The notes under the pieces were generated by a model that was not told the origin of the DNA, did not search any database, and saw nothing but the letters and a program-made list of their open reading frames with translations. A DNA stretch of 6,490 nt. Source: CADCWF01 sp903864575 (GTDB lineage: Bacteria > Chloroflexota > Chloroflexia > Thermomicrobiales > UBA6265). The position numbers were made by a program, and so were the translations under genes. Shown in pieces: positions 1-6,135 of this stretch. The stretch is taken from contig JBEIRG010000249.1 in assembly GCA_040376155.1 (NCBI GenBank), forward strand, positions 1 to 6,490, read 5' to 3'. Every line of letters starts with the position of its first letter. Position 1 is the stretch's first letter.

Positions 1-1238
1 GCAAGAACGAGGGCGCGGTCGAGCGCGCGCTGAACGTCAGGGATCGCGTCGACGACGTCGGGAGCGCCGGCATTCCGGGCGATCCCGGCCAGTGTGGCCG
101 CCGGCATCGCCCGCTTGCCCAGCACGGGCGATTCGGTCATGACGAACGAGCAGGCGACCTCGGAGAGCGCTGCAAGCGACGAGGCGGCGTCTTTTGCGCC
201 AAGCGCAGCGAAAAGAATCACTGGCGGTGGCGAGCCAAGCCGCGCCCTGCGGTGCAGTTCTGTCGCCAACGCCCGAACCTTGTCCGGATTGTGCGCACCG
301 TCGAGGATCACGGCAGGATCGGTGGACGGCATCCGTTCCATCCTTCCCGGCAAGCGCACCGTCTCGATCCTGTCGGCCAGGATGCGCTCGCCGGGAATAC
401 CACGTTCATTCGCGAACGCCTCCGTGACGGCCACCGCCAGACGGTGGTTGGCGCGGACGAAGGCCGGTAGTTGGCAATCCATGGGGGAGTCCGGGATCCG
501 GTCCAGCCGAACCCATGCGGAGCCGGTTGCGTCGACCGCAGTCGCCACGGCGGCATCGCCCTCCGGCGGCAGCGGTCCGGTGACGACCGGAGCTCCGGGC
601 TTGATGATTCCCGCCTTGTGCCAGGCGATGTCCGCGAGGGTCGGTCCGAGGGCGCCGAGGTGATCCAGACCGATGCTGGTGATGGCGCAGGCCGTCGGTG
701 ACACCACGTTTGTGAGATCGAATCGTCCACCAGCACCCACTTCGATCACGGCGGCGTCGATACCGGCCTTGTCGAGCGCCCGAAGCATGACGGCGGTCCA
801 GAGTTGCCCGTAGGCGAGGGGTCGGTTGCCTGCCCGGAGCCATGGCCGCTCGGCGGTTTCGACATCCTCCAGCGCGGCAAGCAGGGCCCGTCCCGAGAGC
901 AATCGGCCGTCGACCTGAACCTTTTCGGTCATGACCTGCAAGTAGGGCGAGGTGGTCAGTCCGGTTTTCAGACCTGCGGACTGGAGGAGCGACGCGATCG
1001 CGGCGGCCGTCGAGCCTTTCCCACTGGTGCCGGTGACATGAACGATGGGGAGCGTCTGCTCCGGAGAGCCGATTTCTCGCAGGAATCGGCGCAAACCGTC
1101 GAGTTTCGCCGCAGCGCGAGCCTGCACCGCCGCCGGTGAGGGGTCAGCGTGACCCGTCGCATCGAGGCGCCTGGTGATGCGGCTTGCGGCCTGCTCGTAG
1201 GCGGCCAGCTCGATGTCACAGGAATCGGGCGCAGACAT
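1..1238 (-). CDS. folC: Bifunctional dihydrofolate synthase / folylpolyglutamate synthase (FolC), 3' end cut by window edge
   Basis: Cytosolic Mur-ligase-family enzyme that adds glutamate to dihydropteroate and/or to tetrahydrofolate using ATP. The 412 complete residues visible show the family signature in order: P-loop VTGTSGKGST (68-77), TSPYL (96-100), IEVGAGGRFDLTN (165-177), SIGLDH (188-193), KAGIIKPG (208-215), PGRM (297-300) and LDGAHNPDK (312-320). Family members run about 420-430 residues, so only the extreme C-terminus is missing. The ATG at 1238 lies inside the end of hemW (23-base overlap) and has no clear Shine-Dalgarno, which suggests translational coupling. Two oddities: the usual SPH motif reads SPY, and the stretch between KAGIIKPG and PGRM looks shorter than in typical FolC. 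Whether it has both activities or only one cannot be told from sequence. The family assignment is very secure. Confidence 0.95.
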   Translation of the reverse strand, partial: MSAPDSCDIELAAYEQAASRITRRLDATGHADPSPAAVQARAAAKLDGLRRFLREIGSPEQTLPIVHVTGTSGKGSTAAAIASLLQSAGLKTGLTTSPYLQVMTEKVQVDGRLLSGRALLAALEDVETAERPWLRAGNRPLAYGQLWTAVMLRALDKAGIDAAVIEVGAGGRFDLTNVVSPTACAITSIGLDHLGALGPTLADIAWHKAGIIKPGAPVVTGPLPPEGDAAVATAVDATGSAWVRLDRIPDSPMDCQLPAFVRANHRLAVAVTEAFANERGIPGERILADRIETVRLPGRMERMPSTDPAVILDGAHNPDKVRALATELHRRARLGSPPPVILFAALGAKDAASSLAALSEVACSFVMTESPVLGKRAMPAATLAGIARNAGAPDVVDAIPDVQRALDRALVL

Positions 1239-2415
1239 CGTTCGCCAGGAGGAGGCCGCGCCGGGTAAGCCGGATGCCGTGCGCCGTTCGTTCGATCAAT
1301 CCGTCGTCAATTGATCGGCGAACGATCGGACCGAATGTCGCCTCGAGGGACTGGCCATGCCGGGCGGCAAACGCGTCCGCGTTCACCCCGTCGAGGAGGA
1401 GCCGTAGGCCGAGCATCATGGTTTCACCCATCATCGCGCGGTCGTCGAGGCGTTCCCGCGAGGCGGCGGGATCCGCGCCGGAAGTCAGTGATTCGATGTA
1501 GGAGCGAGGTGACGGCTGATTCATCCAGCGCTCCCCGGCGAGCGTGCCGTGTGCGCCCGCTCCTGATCCAATGAAGTCGCCGTTTCGCCAGTACACGCGG
1601 TTATGCCGCGACATGGTAGCCGGACCGCGGCTCCAGTTTGCAACCTCGTAATGGAGCCAGCCGGCCCCACCGAGTCGGTCCATCGCAAGCTCGTACATGT
1701 CTGCGGCAGCATCGTCGTCGGGGACGGACATGATGTTGCGAACGACGGCGTCAGCCATTGGTGTGCCGGGTTCGACGATGAGCGAATAGAGCGACACGTG
1801 GTCGATGGGAGCGCCGCCGAGTTCCCCCGAGGCGATGACTTCGAGGTCGGCTGCCCAGTCGTCAAGCTGTTGACCGGGCCAGCCAAAAATGAAGTCGGCG
1901 CTCAGGTTGCGAAAACCCGCGGCGTGCGCTGCGGCGAATGCAATCTCGGCGTCAATGGGTTCATGAAGGCGACCAAGCCGTCGTAATCCTCGTGACGAAA
2001 GCGTCTGGACGCCGATGCTGAGGCGGTTCACCCCCGCCGCCAGCAGTCCTTCGAAATAGGCTTGGTTGATCCCGTTTGGGTTGGCTTCGAGGGTAACTTC
2101 GGCATCATCGCGAACGGCGGTCGTCCGTCTCACCTCGGCGATGAGGGATGCGACGGCGTCGGGAGGCAGGAGCGATGGCGTTCCACCGCCAAAAAAGACG
2201 GTGGCGGCTGGCCTCCCGTCCAGCTTCGCGGCCCAGCTCGCGATCTCACGCCGTAGGGCATCGACATAACGTGGAATCAGCGCGTCCTGTCCCGCATAGG
2301 TGTTGAAGTCGCAGTAGGGGCAGATGTGCGCGCAGAACGGCACATGGAGGTAGATGCCGACCGGATCATCCGGAGCGGCGGGAGCAGCATCGCCGAATTG
2401 AAGGCAGGTGGTCAT
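1216..2415 (-). CDS. hemW: Radical SAM heme chaperone HemW
   Basis: A 399-residue radical-SAM protein of the HemN/HemW superfamily. The cluster-binding motif is C28-x3-C32-x2-C35 followed by F37. This is the HemW form (CxxxCxYCxF), whereas true coproporphyrinogen dehydrogenase HemN has a fourth cysteine there. Other landmarks are GGGTPS (76-81), EANP (110-113), NRLSIGVQ (129-136), FIFGWPGQ (174-181), and HNRVYW (270-275), the HNxxYW element associated with heme binding in HemW. GSGAGAH follows (282-288), then the C-terminal HemW domain. HemW is known to carry heme and pass it to respiratory proteins, so older labels such as 'oxygen-independent coproporphyrinogen III oxidase' are probably wrong here. 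The ATG overlaps the cupin stop as ATGA (4 bases), and the 3' end overlaps folC by 23 bases. Length is slightly above the usual ~380, with an Ala/Asp/Pro-rich N-terminus. Confidence 0.94.
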   Translation of the reverse strand: MTTCLQFGDAAPAAPDDPVGIYLHVPFCAHICPYCDFNTYAGQDALIPRYVDALRREIASWAAKLDGRPAATVFFGGGTPSLLPPDAVASLIAEVRRTTAVRDDAEVTLEANPNGINQAYFEGLLAAGVNRLSIGVQTLSSRGLRRLGRLHEPIDAEIAFAAAHAAGFRNLSADFIFGWPGQQLDDWAADLEVIASGELGGAPIDHVSLYSLIVEPGTPMADAVVRNIMSVPDDDAAADMYELAMDRLGGAGWLHYEVANWSRGPATMSRHNRVYWRNGDFIGSGAGAHGTLAGERWMNQPSPRSYIESLTSGADPAASRERLDDRAMMGETMMLGLRLLLDGVNADAFAARHGQSLEATFGPIVRRSIDDGLIERTAHGIRLTRRGLLLANDVCARFL

Positions 2416-2954
2416 ACCTGCGGCGTGGCGGCCGGGATCGCGCGCGGCGAGCCGTCGGGGAAGAGACTTGCGATCCAGATGAGGACCGGCTCATCCCCGG
2501 TATTCTCGGCATGATGGATGTCGCCGGGGGATTCGCGGATGGCATCGCCCGGCGCGAGCACGACCGTTTCGCCCGCCGTAATGTCCTCCCACGGGCCGTC
2601 AGCCTCGCTCCCGGCGCGGCGAATCCGGACCGTACCGGTGTCCACGGTGTAGGTCAATTCCCCCTGCTGGATCGCCGCGAACTGGGAGCCAGGGTGAAAG
2701 TGGGCTCCGATCTTTGCGCCGGGTGGAACGGTGACGAGCGCGAGCCCGAGCTGGCCCTGTTCGACGGCGGCAGGTTGGTCGTCCGCAAAGATCCGGGTCG
2801 TGATCTCCGAATAGACGCTCGCCGCCGGTGTAGCCGCTGCAATGGGCGTTTCCGCCGTCGGCGTCGCGGCATCCTGCGCCCGGACGCCAGCGTTGAGCGT
2901 AGCGGCAAGGAGGACGGTGAGAACTGCTGCCGGAGCATAGAGGCGGCGATGCAT
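2412..2954 (-). CDS. Secreted or exported single-domain cupin protein
   Basis: A 180-residue protein with a Sec-type signal peptide: basic start (H2-R3-R4), hydrophobic core about 7-22, possible cleavage after V-R-A at 26. An Ala/Thr/Pro-rich linker (27-46) follows, then one cupin beta-barrel. Cupin motif 1 is H85-x-H87-x3-Q91 with G98. Motif 2 is around P143-G-D-I-H147-H148 and ends at N151. The usual metal-binding glutamate of motif 1 is replaced by Gln91, so the likely ligand set is His/His/Gln/His. Function is unknown; it could bind a metal or small ligand outside the membrane, and catalysis cannot be claimed. A weak GGGAG (2966-2970) lies 11 bases before the ATG. It sits 45 bases after the dehydratase gene and shares ATGA with hemW, so it is probably in the same transcript. 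Having no R-R-x-phi-phi motif makes Tat export unlikely. Confidence 0.88.
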   Translation of the reverse strand: MHRRLYAPAAVLTVLLAATLNAGVRAQDAATPTAETPIAAATPAASVYSEITTRIFADDQPAAVEQGQLGLALVTVPPGAKIGAHFHPGSQFAAIQQGELTYTVDTGTVRIRRAGSEADGPWEDITAGETVVLAPGDAIRESPGDIHHAENTGDEPVLIWIASLFPDGSPRAIPAATPQV

Positions 2955-2999
2955 GATGGTGAGGACTCCCTTCGAATTGGCCTACGAGCGAAAGACTGG

Positions 3000-4004
3000 C
3001 TAGAGGAGGTTCTTCAGTCGCAGCAGATCGATATTGCCGCCACTGAGCGTGGCCACCGCGCGCGCGCCAGGATCGACGCCGGCCTTGCCGGCCAGTAATG
3101 CGGCCACTCCCGCCGCGCCCGCAGGTTCCGAGAGCAGTTTGGTGCGTTCGAGCATCAACCGCAATGCGGTCATGATCTCCTCGTCGGAGACCAGCACCAC
3201 ATCGTCGACGTTCCGCTCGATCAGCGCCTGCGAAAGCGCACCTCCGAAGGGAGCGGAGAGGCCGTCGGCAATCGTGGTGATCTTGTCCACGATGACCGGG
3301 AACCCCGCGGCCAGACTCTGGGTGACGGCAGGAGCCCCCTCAGGTTCCACCCCGACGATGCGGACGGTTGGCTGAAGCGCTTTCACCGCGACTGCGATGC
3401 CTGCGAGCAGGCCGCCACCTCCCGTGCAGATGGTGATAACGTCCACATCCGGCGCATCCTCGAGAATTTCGAGACCGACGGTGCCCTGACCGGCGATCAC
3501 ATCGGCATCACTGAACGGGTGGACGTAGTGCATCGACCGCTCCTTGCGGTACTCCTCCATTGCAGCAAAAACGGTCTCCATTGATGACGCGAAGATGGTT
3601 TCCGCACCATAGCCGCGGATGGCGGCGATCTTGGCCGGAACTGCGTTCTCCGGAATGGCGACCACGCACGGGATGCCCGCGATCTGAGCTGCGTAGGCAA
3701 GCCCCTGACCATGATTCCCGGCCGACAGGGTAATGACGCCCCGCTCGCGCTGCTCCGGTGTCAGGTTCAGCACGGCGTTCAGCGCGCCGCGCGCCTTGAA
3801 GGAACCAGTCCGTTGCAGGTTTTCTGCCTTGAGCGAAAGCCGGGTTTTGGTCATGCGGCTCAGGGTATGGGTCGATGCGAGTGGAGTGCGGTGAACGTAG
3901 GGCCGGATGCGTTCGGCTGCTTCGCGGATATGCTCGATGGTGACCTGCGAGGCCAGTTCATCGCCGGAAAGCGTGGTCGTATCGGGGGCGGGTCGGTAGG
4001 TCAT
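3000..4004 (-). CDS. PLP-dependent threonine/serine dehydratase (fold type II, no ACT domain)
   Basis: A 334-residue tryptophan-synthase-beta-family (fold type II) enzyme that deaminates L-threonine to 2-oxobutanoate and/or L-serine to pyruvate. The PLP Schiff-base lysine is K70 in TGSFKARGA. The SAGNHGQG loop is at 94-101, FSDADVIAGQGTVGLEI at 164-180, the phosphate-binding glycine loop TGGGGLLAG at 194-202, and SGGN at 321-324, whose serine contacts the pyridine nitrogen in this family. The chain ends just after SGGNID, so the C-terminal ACT-like regulatory domain of biosynthetic IlvA is absent. Length and layout match catabolic TdcB-type dehydratases and serine racemases, which sequence alone cannot separate reliably. 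The ATG at 4004 has GGAG (4015-4018) 10 bases upstream. It is the first gene of the left minus-strand block, facing a divergent promoter region. Confidence 0.93.
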   Translation of the reverse strand: MTYRPAPDTTTLSGDELASQVTIEHIREAAERIRPYVHRTPLASTHTLSRMTKTRLSLKAENLQRTGSFKARGALNAVLNLTPEQRERGVITLSAGNHGQGLAYAAQIAGIPCVVAIPENAVPAKIAAIRGYGAETIFASSMETVFAAMEEYRKERSMHYVHPFSDADVIAGQGTVGLEILEDAPDVDVITICTGGGGLLAGIAVAVKALQPTVRIVGVEPEGAPAVTQSLAAGFPVIVDKITTIADGLSAPFGGALSQALIERNVDDVVLVSDEEIMTALRLMLERTKLLSEPAGAAGVAALLAGKAGVDPGARAVATLSGGNIDLLRLKNLL

Positions 4005-4022
4005 TCGGACACAACTCCACGC

Positions 4023-4038
4023 GGGCCGGGCGGCCCGG
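4023..4038. other. Small GC-only inverted repeat in the dehydratase leader
   Basis: Two alternative overlapping stems can form: ccggg (4026-4030) with cccgg (4034-4038), or gggcc (4023-4027) with ggccc (4032-4036). It lies between the divergent promoter and the dehydratase start, a few bases before the Shine-Dalgarno on the minus strand. Operator or leader hairpin are both possible. Being short and made only of G and C, it could easily be chance. Confidence 0.3.
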
Positions 4039-4059
4039 TGGCTCGGCGTCGCCTGGCGC

Positions 4060-4088
4060 GGGACAATCCGGGGTGGGAGCAGTATAGC
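4060..4088 (+). promoter_or_regulatory. Sigma-70-type promoter for the 4109-4474 gene
   Basis: GGGACA (4060-4065) is followed after exactly 17 bases by TATAGC (4083-4088). Each hexamer matches the consensus (TTGACA, TATAAT) at 4 of 6 positions, including the key TA at the start of the -10. Transcription would begin near 4095, just before the GGGGAG ribosome-binding site, leaving a short leader of about 14 bases. Prediction only. Confidence 0.5.
4081..4086 (-). promoter_or_regulatory. Candidate minus-strand -10 box for the dehydratase-cupin-hemW-folC block
   Basis: Read on the minus strand these bases are TATACT, 5 of 6 to the -10 consensus. The box overlaps the plus-strand -10 (4083-4088), making a symmetric TATA core. 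A start near 4074 would give a leader of about 70 bases before the dehydratase ATG. The matching -35 position (AACCCC, 4104-4109 with 17-base spacing) is poor, so this is a weaker call than the plus-strand promoter. Confidence 0.4.
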
Positions 4089-4095
4089 GACGATT

Positions 4096-4101
4096 GGGGA
4101 G
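4096..4101 (+). promoter_or_regulatory. Ribosome-binding site that decides the TTG start at 4109
   Basis: GGGGAG is placed 7 bases before the TTG at 4109. The alternative in-frame TTG at 4094 has no upstream Shine-Dalgarno and would sit on the predicted transcription start, so 4109 is preferred. Confidence 0.55.
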
Positions 4102-4108
4102 AAGGGGT

Positions 4109-4474
4109 TTGGCTGCCGAGCACGAATCAGGCGTGGCCGCGGGTCACGGCGTCATCAGCAGATTGCCGTTCGATGATCGGGCCATCGCTCCGGTGGCGGA
4201 GGCCTTTGGGGCGACGAGCAGGCTCGCGCCGTTTCGCCTGCCCAGCGGAGCGGTCTATCAGATCACCGTCGATGGGGAGGGCGGGAAGCCTGCGGTCCTG
4301 TTGACGCTCTGGCCCGCGATCGGCAGAGTCGACGCGATCGCGTCGGGCGTGACGGTGGTTGCGACGAACGTGCGGGGGATTGAAATCGTCGGCGGCGTGG
4401 AGGTCCTCTTTCGCCGTGAGAGCGGGGAGTATCTCATCGTCTCGCGGCATGGGAAAGTCATCGTCCGCGCATAA
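4109..4474 (+). CDS. Uncharacterised 121-residue protein
   Basis: I do not recognise this protein. It starts at TTG 4109, which has a well-placed GGGGAG and lies about 14 bases after the predicted transcription start; in-frame TTG 4094 and GTG 4133 are alternatives. It has no signal peptide, no long hydrophobic segment and no cysteine. A polar N-terminus (about 1-20) is followed by short alternating hydrophobic stretches that look beta-rich: SGAVYQITVDG, KPAVLLTLWP, GVTVVATNV, GIEIVGGVEVLF, EYLIVSR and KVIVRA to the end. Third codon positions are mostly G/C and the opposite strand encodes only Arg/Asp-rich nonsense, so it is very likely real. It is the only plus-strand gene here, divergent from the dehydratase, and its last 17 bases overlap the response-regulator gene on the other strand. 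A small soluble, possibly ligand- or nucleic-acid-binding beta fold is a guess. Confidence 0.75.
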   Translation: MAAEHESGVAAGHGVISRLPFDDRAIAPVAEAFGATSRLAPFRLPSGAVYQITVDGEGGKPAVLLTLWPAIGRVDAIASGVTVVATNVRGIEIVGGVEVLFRRESGEYLIVSRHGKVIVRA

Positions 4475-4874
4475 GCGTCCGCTCCGCTGCCTCCGACTCG
4501 TTTCGACCGATCGTGCGCTCGACGGCAAGCACAAGTGCCGCAAGGTCGAAGGGTTTTTCGATGATGCCCTGCACGCCATCTATGGTCTTTGCGAGTGCGA
4601 GGGCGGCGCTCATGATGACGACGGGAATTGTGTCCCCGCCGGGGAGCGCGCGTATTCGACGCAGGGTTTCCCGACCGTCAAGCTCGGGCATCATGAGGTC
4701 GAGCAGCACCAGCGCAGGTCGGTGCTCCGCGACGACGGCGAGTCCCTCGACGGCCGATGCCGCCGCAACCGGTGCGTATCCCTCTTCCTCGAGCACGAGG
4801 GTTACGAGACGACGAATGGCAGGTTCGTCATCGATTACCAGTACCGGCAGGCGCGGTGGTTGCGCTTCAGCCAC
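4458..4874 (-). CDS. Stand-alone CheY-like response regulator
   Basis: A 138-residue single receiver domain with no output domain. Using the GTG at 4874: acidic pair D15-D16 in VLVIDDEP, phosphoacceptor D59 in LVLLDLMMPELDG, switch hydroxyl S89 (VVIMSAA), and conserved K107-P108 in IIEKPF. The aromatic switch residue expected three before the lysine is Ile104. Such proteins act by binding partners or relaying phosphate; no histidine kinase is in the window, so it is an orphan here. In-frame starts further upstream are GTG 4883, ATG 4928 and GTG 4970. I prefer 4874 (or 4883) because the receiver fold begins right after it, GGTGGA lies just upstream, and the longer versions would translate a perfect 11-bp hairpin. 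The 3' end overlaps the plus-strand gene by 17 bases. Confidence 0.9.
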   Translation of the reverse strand: MAEAQPPRLPVLVIDDEPAIRRLVTLVLEEEGYAPVAAASAVEGLAVVAEHRPALVLLDLMMPELDGRETLRRIRALPGGDTIPVVIMSAALALAKTIDGVQGIIEKPFDLAALVLAVERTIGRNESEAAERTLMRGR

Positions 4875-4913
4875 GATGTCCACCCATTCTGCGGTACCTC
4901 TGCTCGCCCTGTT

Positions 4914-4944
4914 CGGGCACGGCGACATCCAGACGCCGTGCCCG
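4914..4944. other. Perfect 11-bp stem-loop between the M42 peptidase and response regulator genes
   Basis: CGGGCACGGCG (4914-4924) pairs perfectly with CGCCGTGCCCG (4934-4944) across a 9-base loop. It lies in the 99-base gap between the peptidase stop (4974) and the preferred regulator start (4874). No T tract follows on either strand, so it is not a standard intrinsic terminator. It could be an mRNA-stabilising or processing hairpin, a partial terminator that lowers regulator expression, or a protein-binding palindrome. Confidence 0.6.
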
Positions 4945-4973
4945 TTGCAGGAATCGTGCCTCGGCCGCACTGG

Positions 4974-6038
4974 TCAGGATGGCCGGAAGTCGCTCTGCGG
5001 GCCGATGGATCGCACGAATTCGGCAATCACGCGGGACGCGTCGACGAGGTCCTGCAGACTCACCACCTCGTTGGGGGAGTGCATGTACCGATTCGGCAGG
5101 GAGACGAGCCCGGTGGCCATGCCGCTCCCACTGCGGATCATGGCGTCTGCGTCGGTGCCGCTCCGATTGCCGGTTGCCTGCAACGGGCAACTGACGTCGA
5201 TGCGCTTCGCAGCGGCACGCAACCCCTCGTAGACGACGGGGTTGATACTCGCGCCCCGAGTGAGGACCGGGCCGCCGCCGATCGTTACCTCGCCGTCCCG
5301 ATGCTTGTTTGCGCCCGGGTAGTCCGTGGCATGCGTAACGTCGAGAGCGATGGCCACCGAGGGCGCTTCCCTGACCGCGGCCGTGTGTGCGCCGACGAAC
5401 GCGTTTTCCTCCTGCACGGTGGCGACCGCGATCACATCGACCGTTGGCCGGTCCTTCGCAAGCAACCGGACGGTTTCGAGCGCGACGAACGCTCCCACCC
5501 GGTTGTCCATGCTGCGGGAGGCGCAGCGGTCGTCCGAGAGGCGCACGAAATTGGCGTCAATGACCGCGGCGCACCCGGGCTCCACCCGCTTCAGCGCCTC
5601 TTCGCGGGAGGATGCCCCGATGTCGATCCAGAGATCGGAGAGCTCTGATGGCTTCGAGCGATCCTCGGGCTTCATCAAGTGGATCGCCTTCTTGCCGATC
5701 ACGCCGGTGACGTCGCCGTCGATTCCCAGCACGCGGAGGCGCTGCCCGACGACGACCTGCGCGTCCCAACCGCCGAGCGCTTCGAACCACAGGAACCCCT
5801 GTTCGTCAACATGGGTGATGACGAAGCCGATCTCGTCGATGTGACCGGCAATCAGGACCTTCGGGCCGGTTCCGGTTCCGTGGACGGTTGCAAAGGAGTT
5901 GCCGACGAGGTCGTAATCCACCGCATCGGCGAAGGTTGCGGCATCCTCGCGCCAGATGCGGGCTGGCGCCGCCTCGTATCCCGATGGACCCGGCGCGTCT
6001 AGCAGGCGGCGCAGAAAATCGAGTGCTCGTGGTTCCAT
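4974..6038 (-). CDS. M42-family metallo-aminopeptidase (glutamyl aminopeptidase / TET-like)
   Basis: A 354-residue cytosolic di-metal aminopeptidase of the M42 family, whose members trim N-terminal residues from peptides and often form dodecameric tetrahedra. From ATG 6038: ligand H66 and D68 in GHIDEIGF, bridging D178 in RSMDNRVG, catalytic base E210 and ligand E211 in VQEEN, ligand D232 in ALDVTHATD, GTDAD (293-297), and ligand H319 in RYMHSPNE. All expected metal and catalytic residues are therefore present. The start has GGAG (6048-6051) 9 bases upstream, and the protein opens directly into FLRRLLDAPGPSGYE as the family does. An in-frame TTG at 6113 with AAGGAG 9 bases upstream would add 25 low-complexity residues and cannot be excluded; ATG 6047 is too close to the GGAG. 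The exact peptide preference is not predictable. Confidence 0.94.
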   Translation of the reverse strand: MEPRALDFLRRLLDAPGPSGYEAAPARIWREDAATFADAVDYDLVGNSFATVHGTGTGPKVLIAGHIDEIGFVITHVDEQGFLWFEALGGWDAQVVVGQRLRVLGIDGDVTGVIGKKAIHLMKPEDRSKPSELSDLWIDIGASSREEALKRVEPGCAAVIDANFVRLSDDRCASRSMDNRVGAFVALETVRLLAKDRPTVDVIAVATVQEENAFVGAHTAAVREAPSVAIALDVTHATDYPGANKHRDGEVTIGGGPVLTRGASINPVVYEGLRAAAKRIDVSCPLQATGNRSGTDADAMIRSGSGMATGLVSLPNRYMHSPNEVVSLQDLVDASRVIAEFVRSIGPQSDFRPS

Positions 6039-6047
6039 GGGTACCAT

Positions 6048-6051
6048 CTCC
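6048..6051 (-). promoter_or_regulatory. Ribosome-binding site of the M42 peptidase
   Basis: GGAG on the minus strand, 9 bases before the ATG at 6038. It immediately follows the outer arm of a predicted leader fold (6055-6135), so its accessibility could depend on that fold. Confidence 0.55.
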
Positions 6052-6054
6052 GGG

Positions 6055-6135
6055 CGCGGACAAGCGCCCAATCGGCGCGGCGAGATGCTAGCCCCAATAC
6101 CCGCGGGCGGCAACAGGGGCTACTCCTTGTCCGCG
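6055..6135 (-). promoter_or_regulatory. Candidate structured leader (three-way-junction-like) before the M42 peptidase gene
   Basis: An outer 10-bp perfect stem (6055-6064 with 6126-6135; minus-strand arms CGCGGACAAG and CTTGTCCGCG) encloses two hairpins. One is a 7-bp stem, TAGCCCC with GGGGCTA (6116-6122 with 6089-6095). The other is a 4-5-bp stem, GCGCC with GGCGC (6074-6078 with 6064-6068), loop GATTG. The three helices are compatible if the shared base at 6064 goes to one stem. The 5' arm lies in the last codons of the upstream microprotein and the 3' arm directly precedes the peptidase Shine-Dalgarno. Pairings are seen directly; function is inferred, and a 10-bp match in GC-rich DNA may be chance. 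Confidence 0.35.

Noticed and set aside
94..663. A 189-codon open frame on the plus strand, and others near it
   Set aside because: They are antisense to folC, whose P-loop, DGAHNP and other motifs are all on the minus strand.
2955..2999. Internal promoter in the gap between dehydratase and cupin genes
   Set aside because: I found no convincing pair of -35 and -10 boxes on the minus strand; the gap holds only a weak GGGAG ribosome-binding site.
2511..3098. A 195-codon plus-strand frame across the cupin and dehydratase ends
   Set aside because: It spans two clear minus-strand genes and the gap between them, is Arg-rich, and shows no recognisable domain.
4005..4059. Intrinsic terminator from the GC-rich inverted repeat at 4023-4038
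   Set aside because: No T run follows on either strand and the repeat lies upstream of genes in both directions.
4875..4970. N-terminal extension of the response regulator to GTG 4970
   Set aside because: No Shine-Dalgarno before 4970, no receiver homology in the extra 32 residues, and it would put a perfect 11-bp hairpin in coding sequence.
4359..5648. A 429-codon open frame on the plus strand
   Set aside because: It lies opposite the response regulator and M42 peptidase genes, whose motifs are unmistakable. Its translation is Arg/Gly/His/Asp-rich with no domain; it is a GC-rich antisense shadow.
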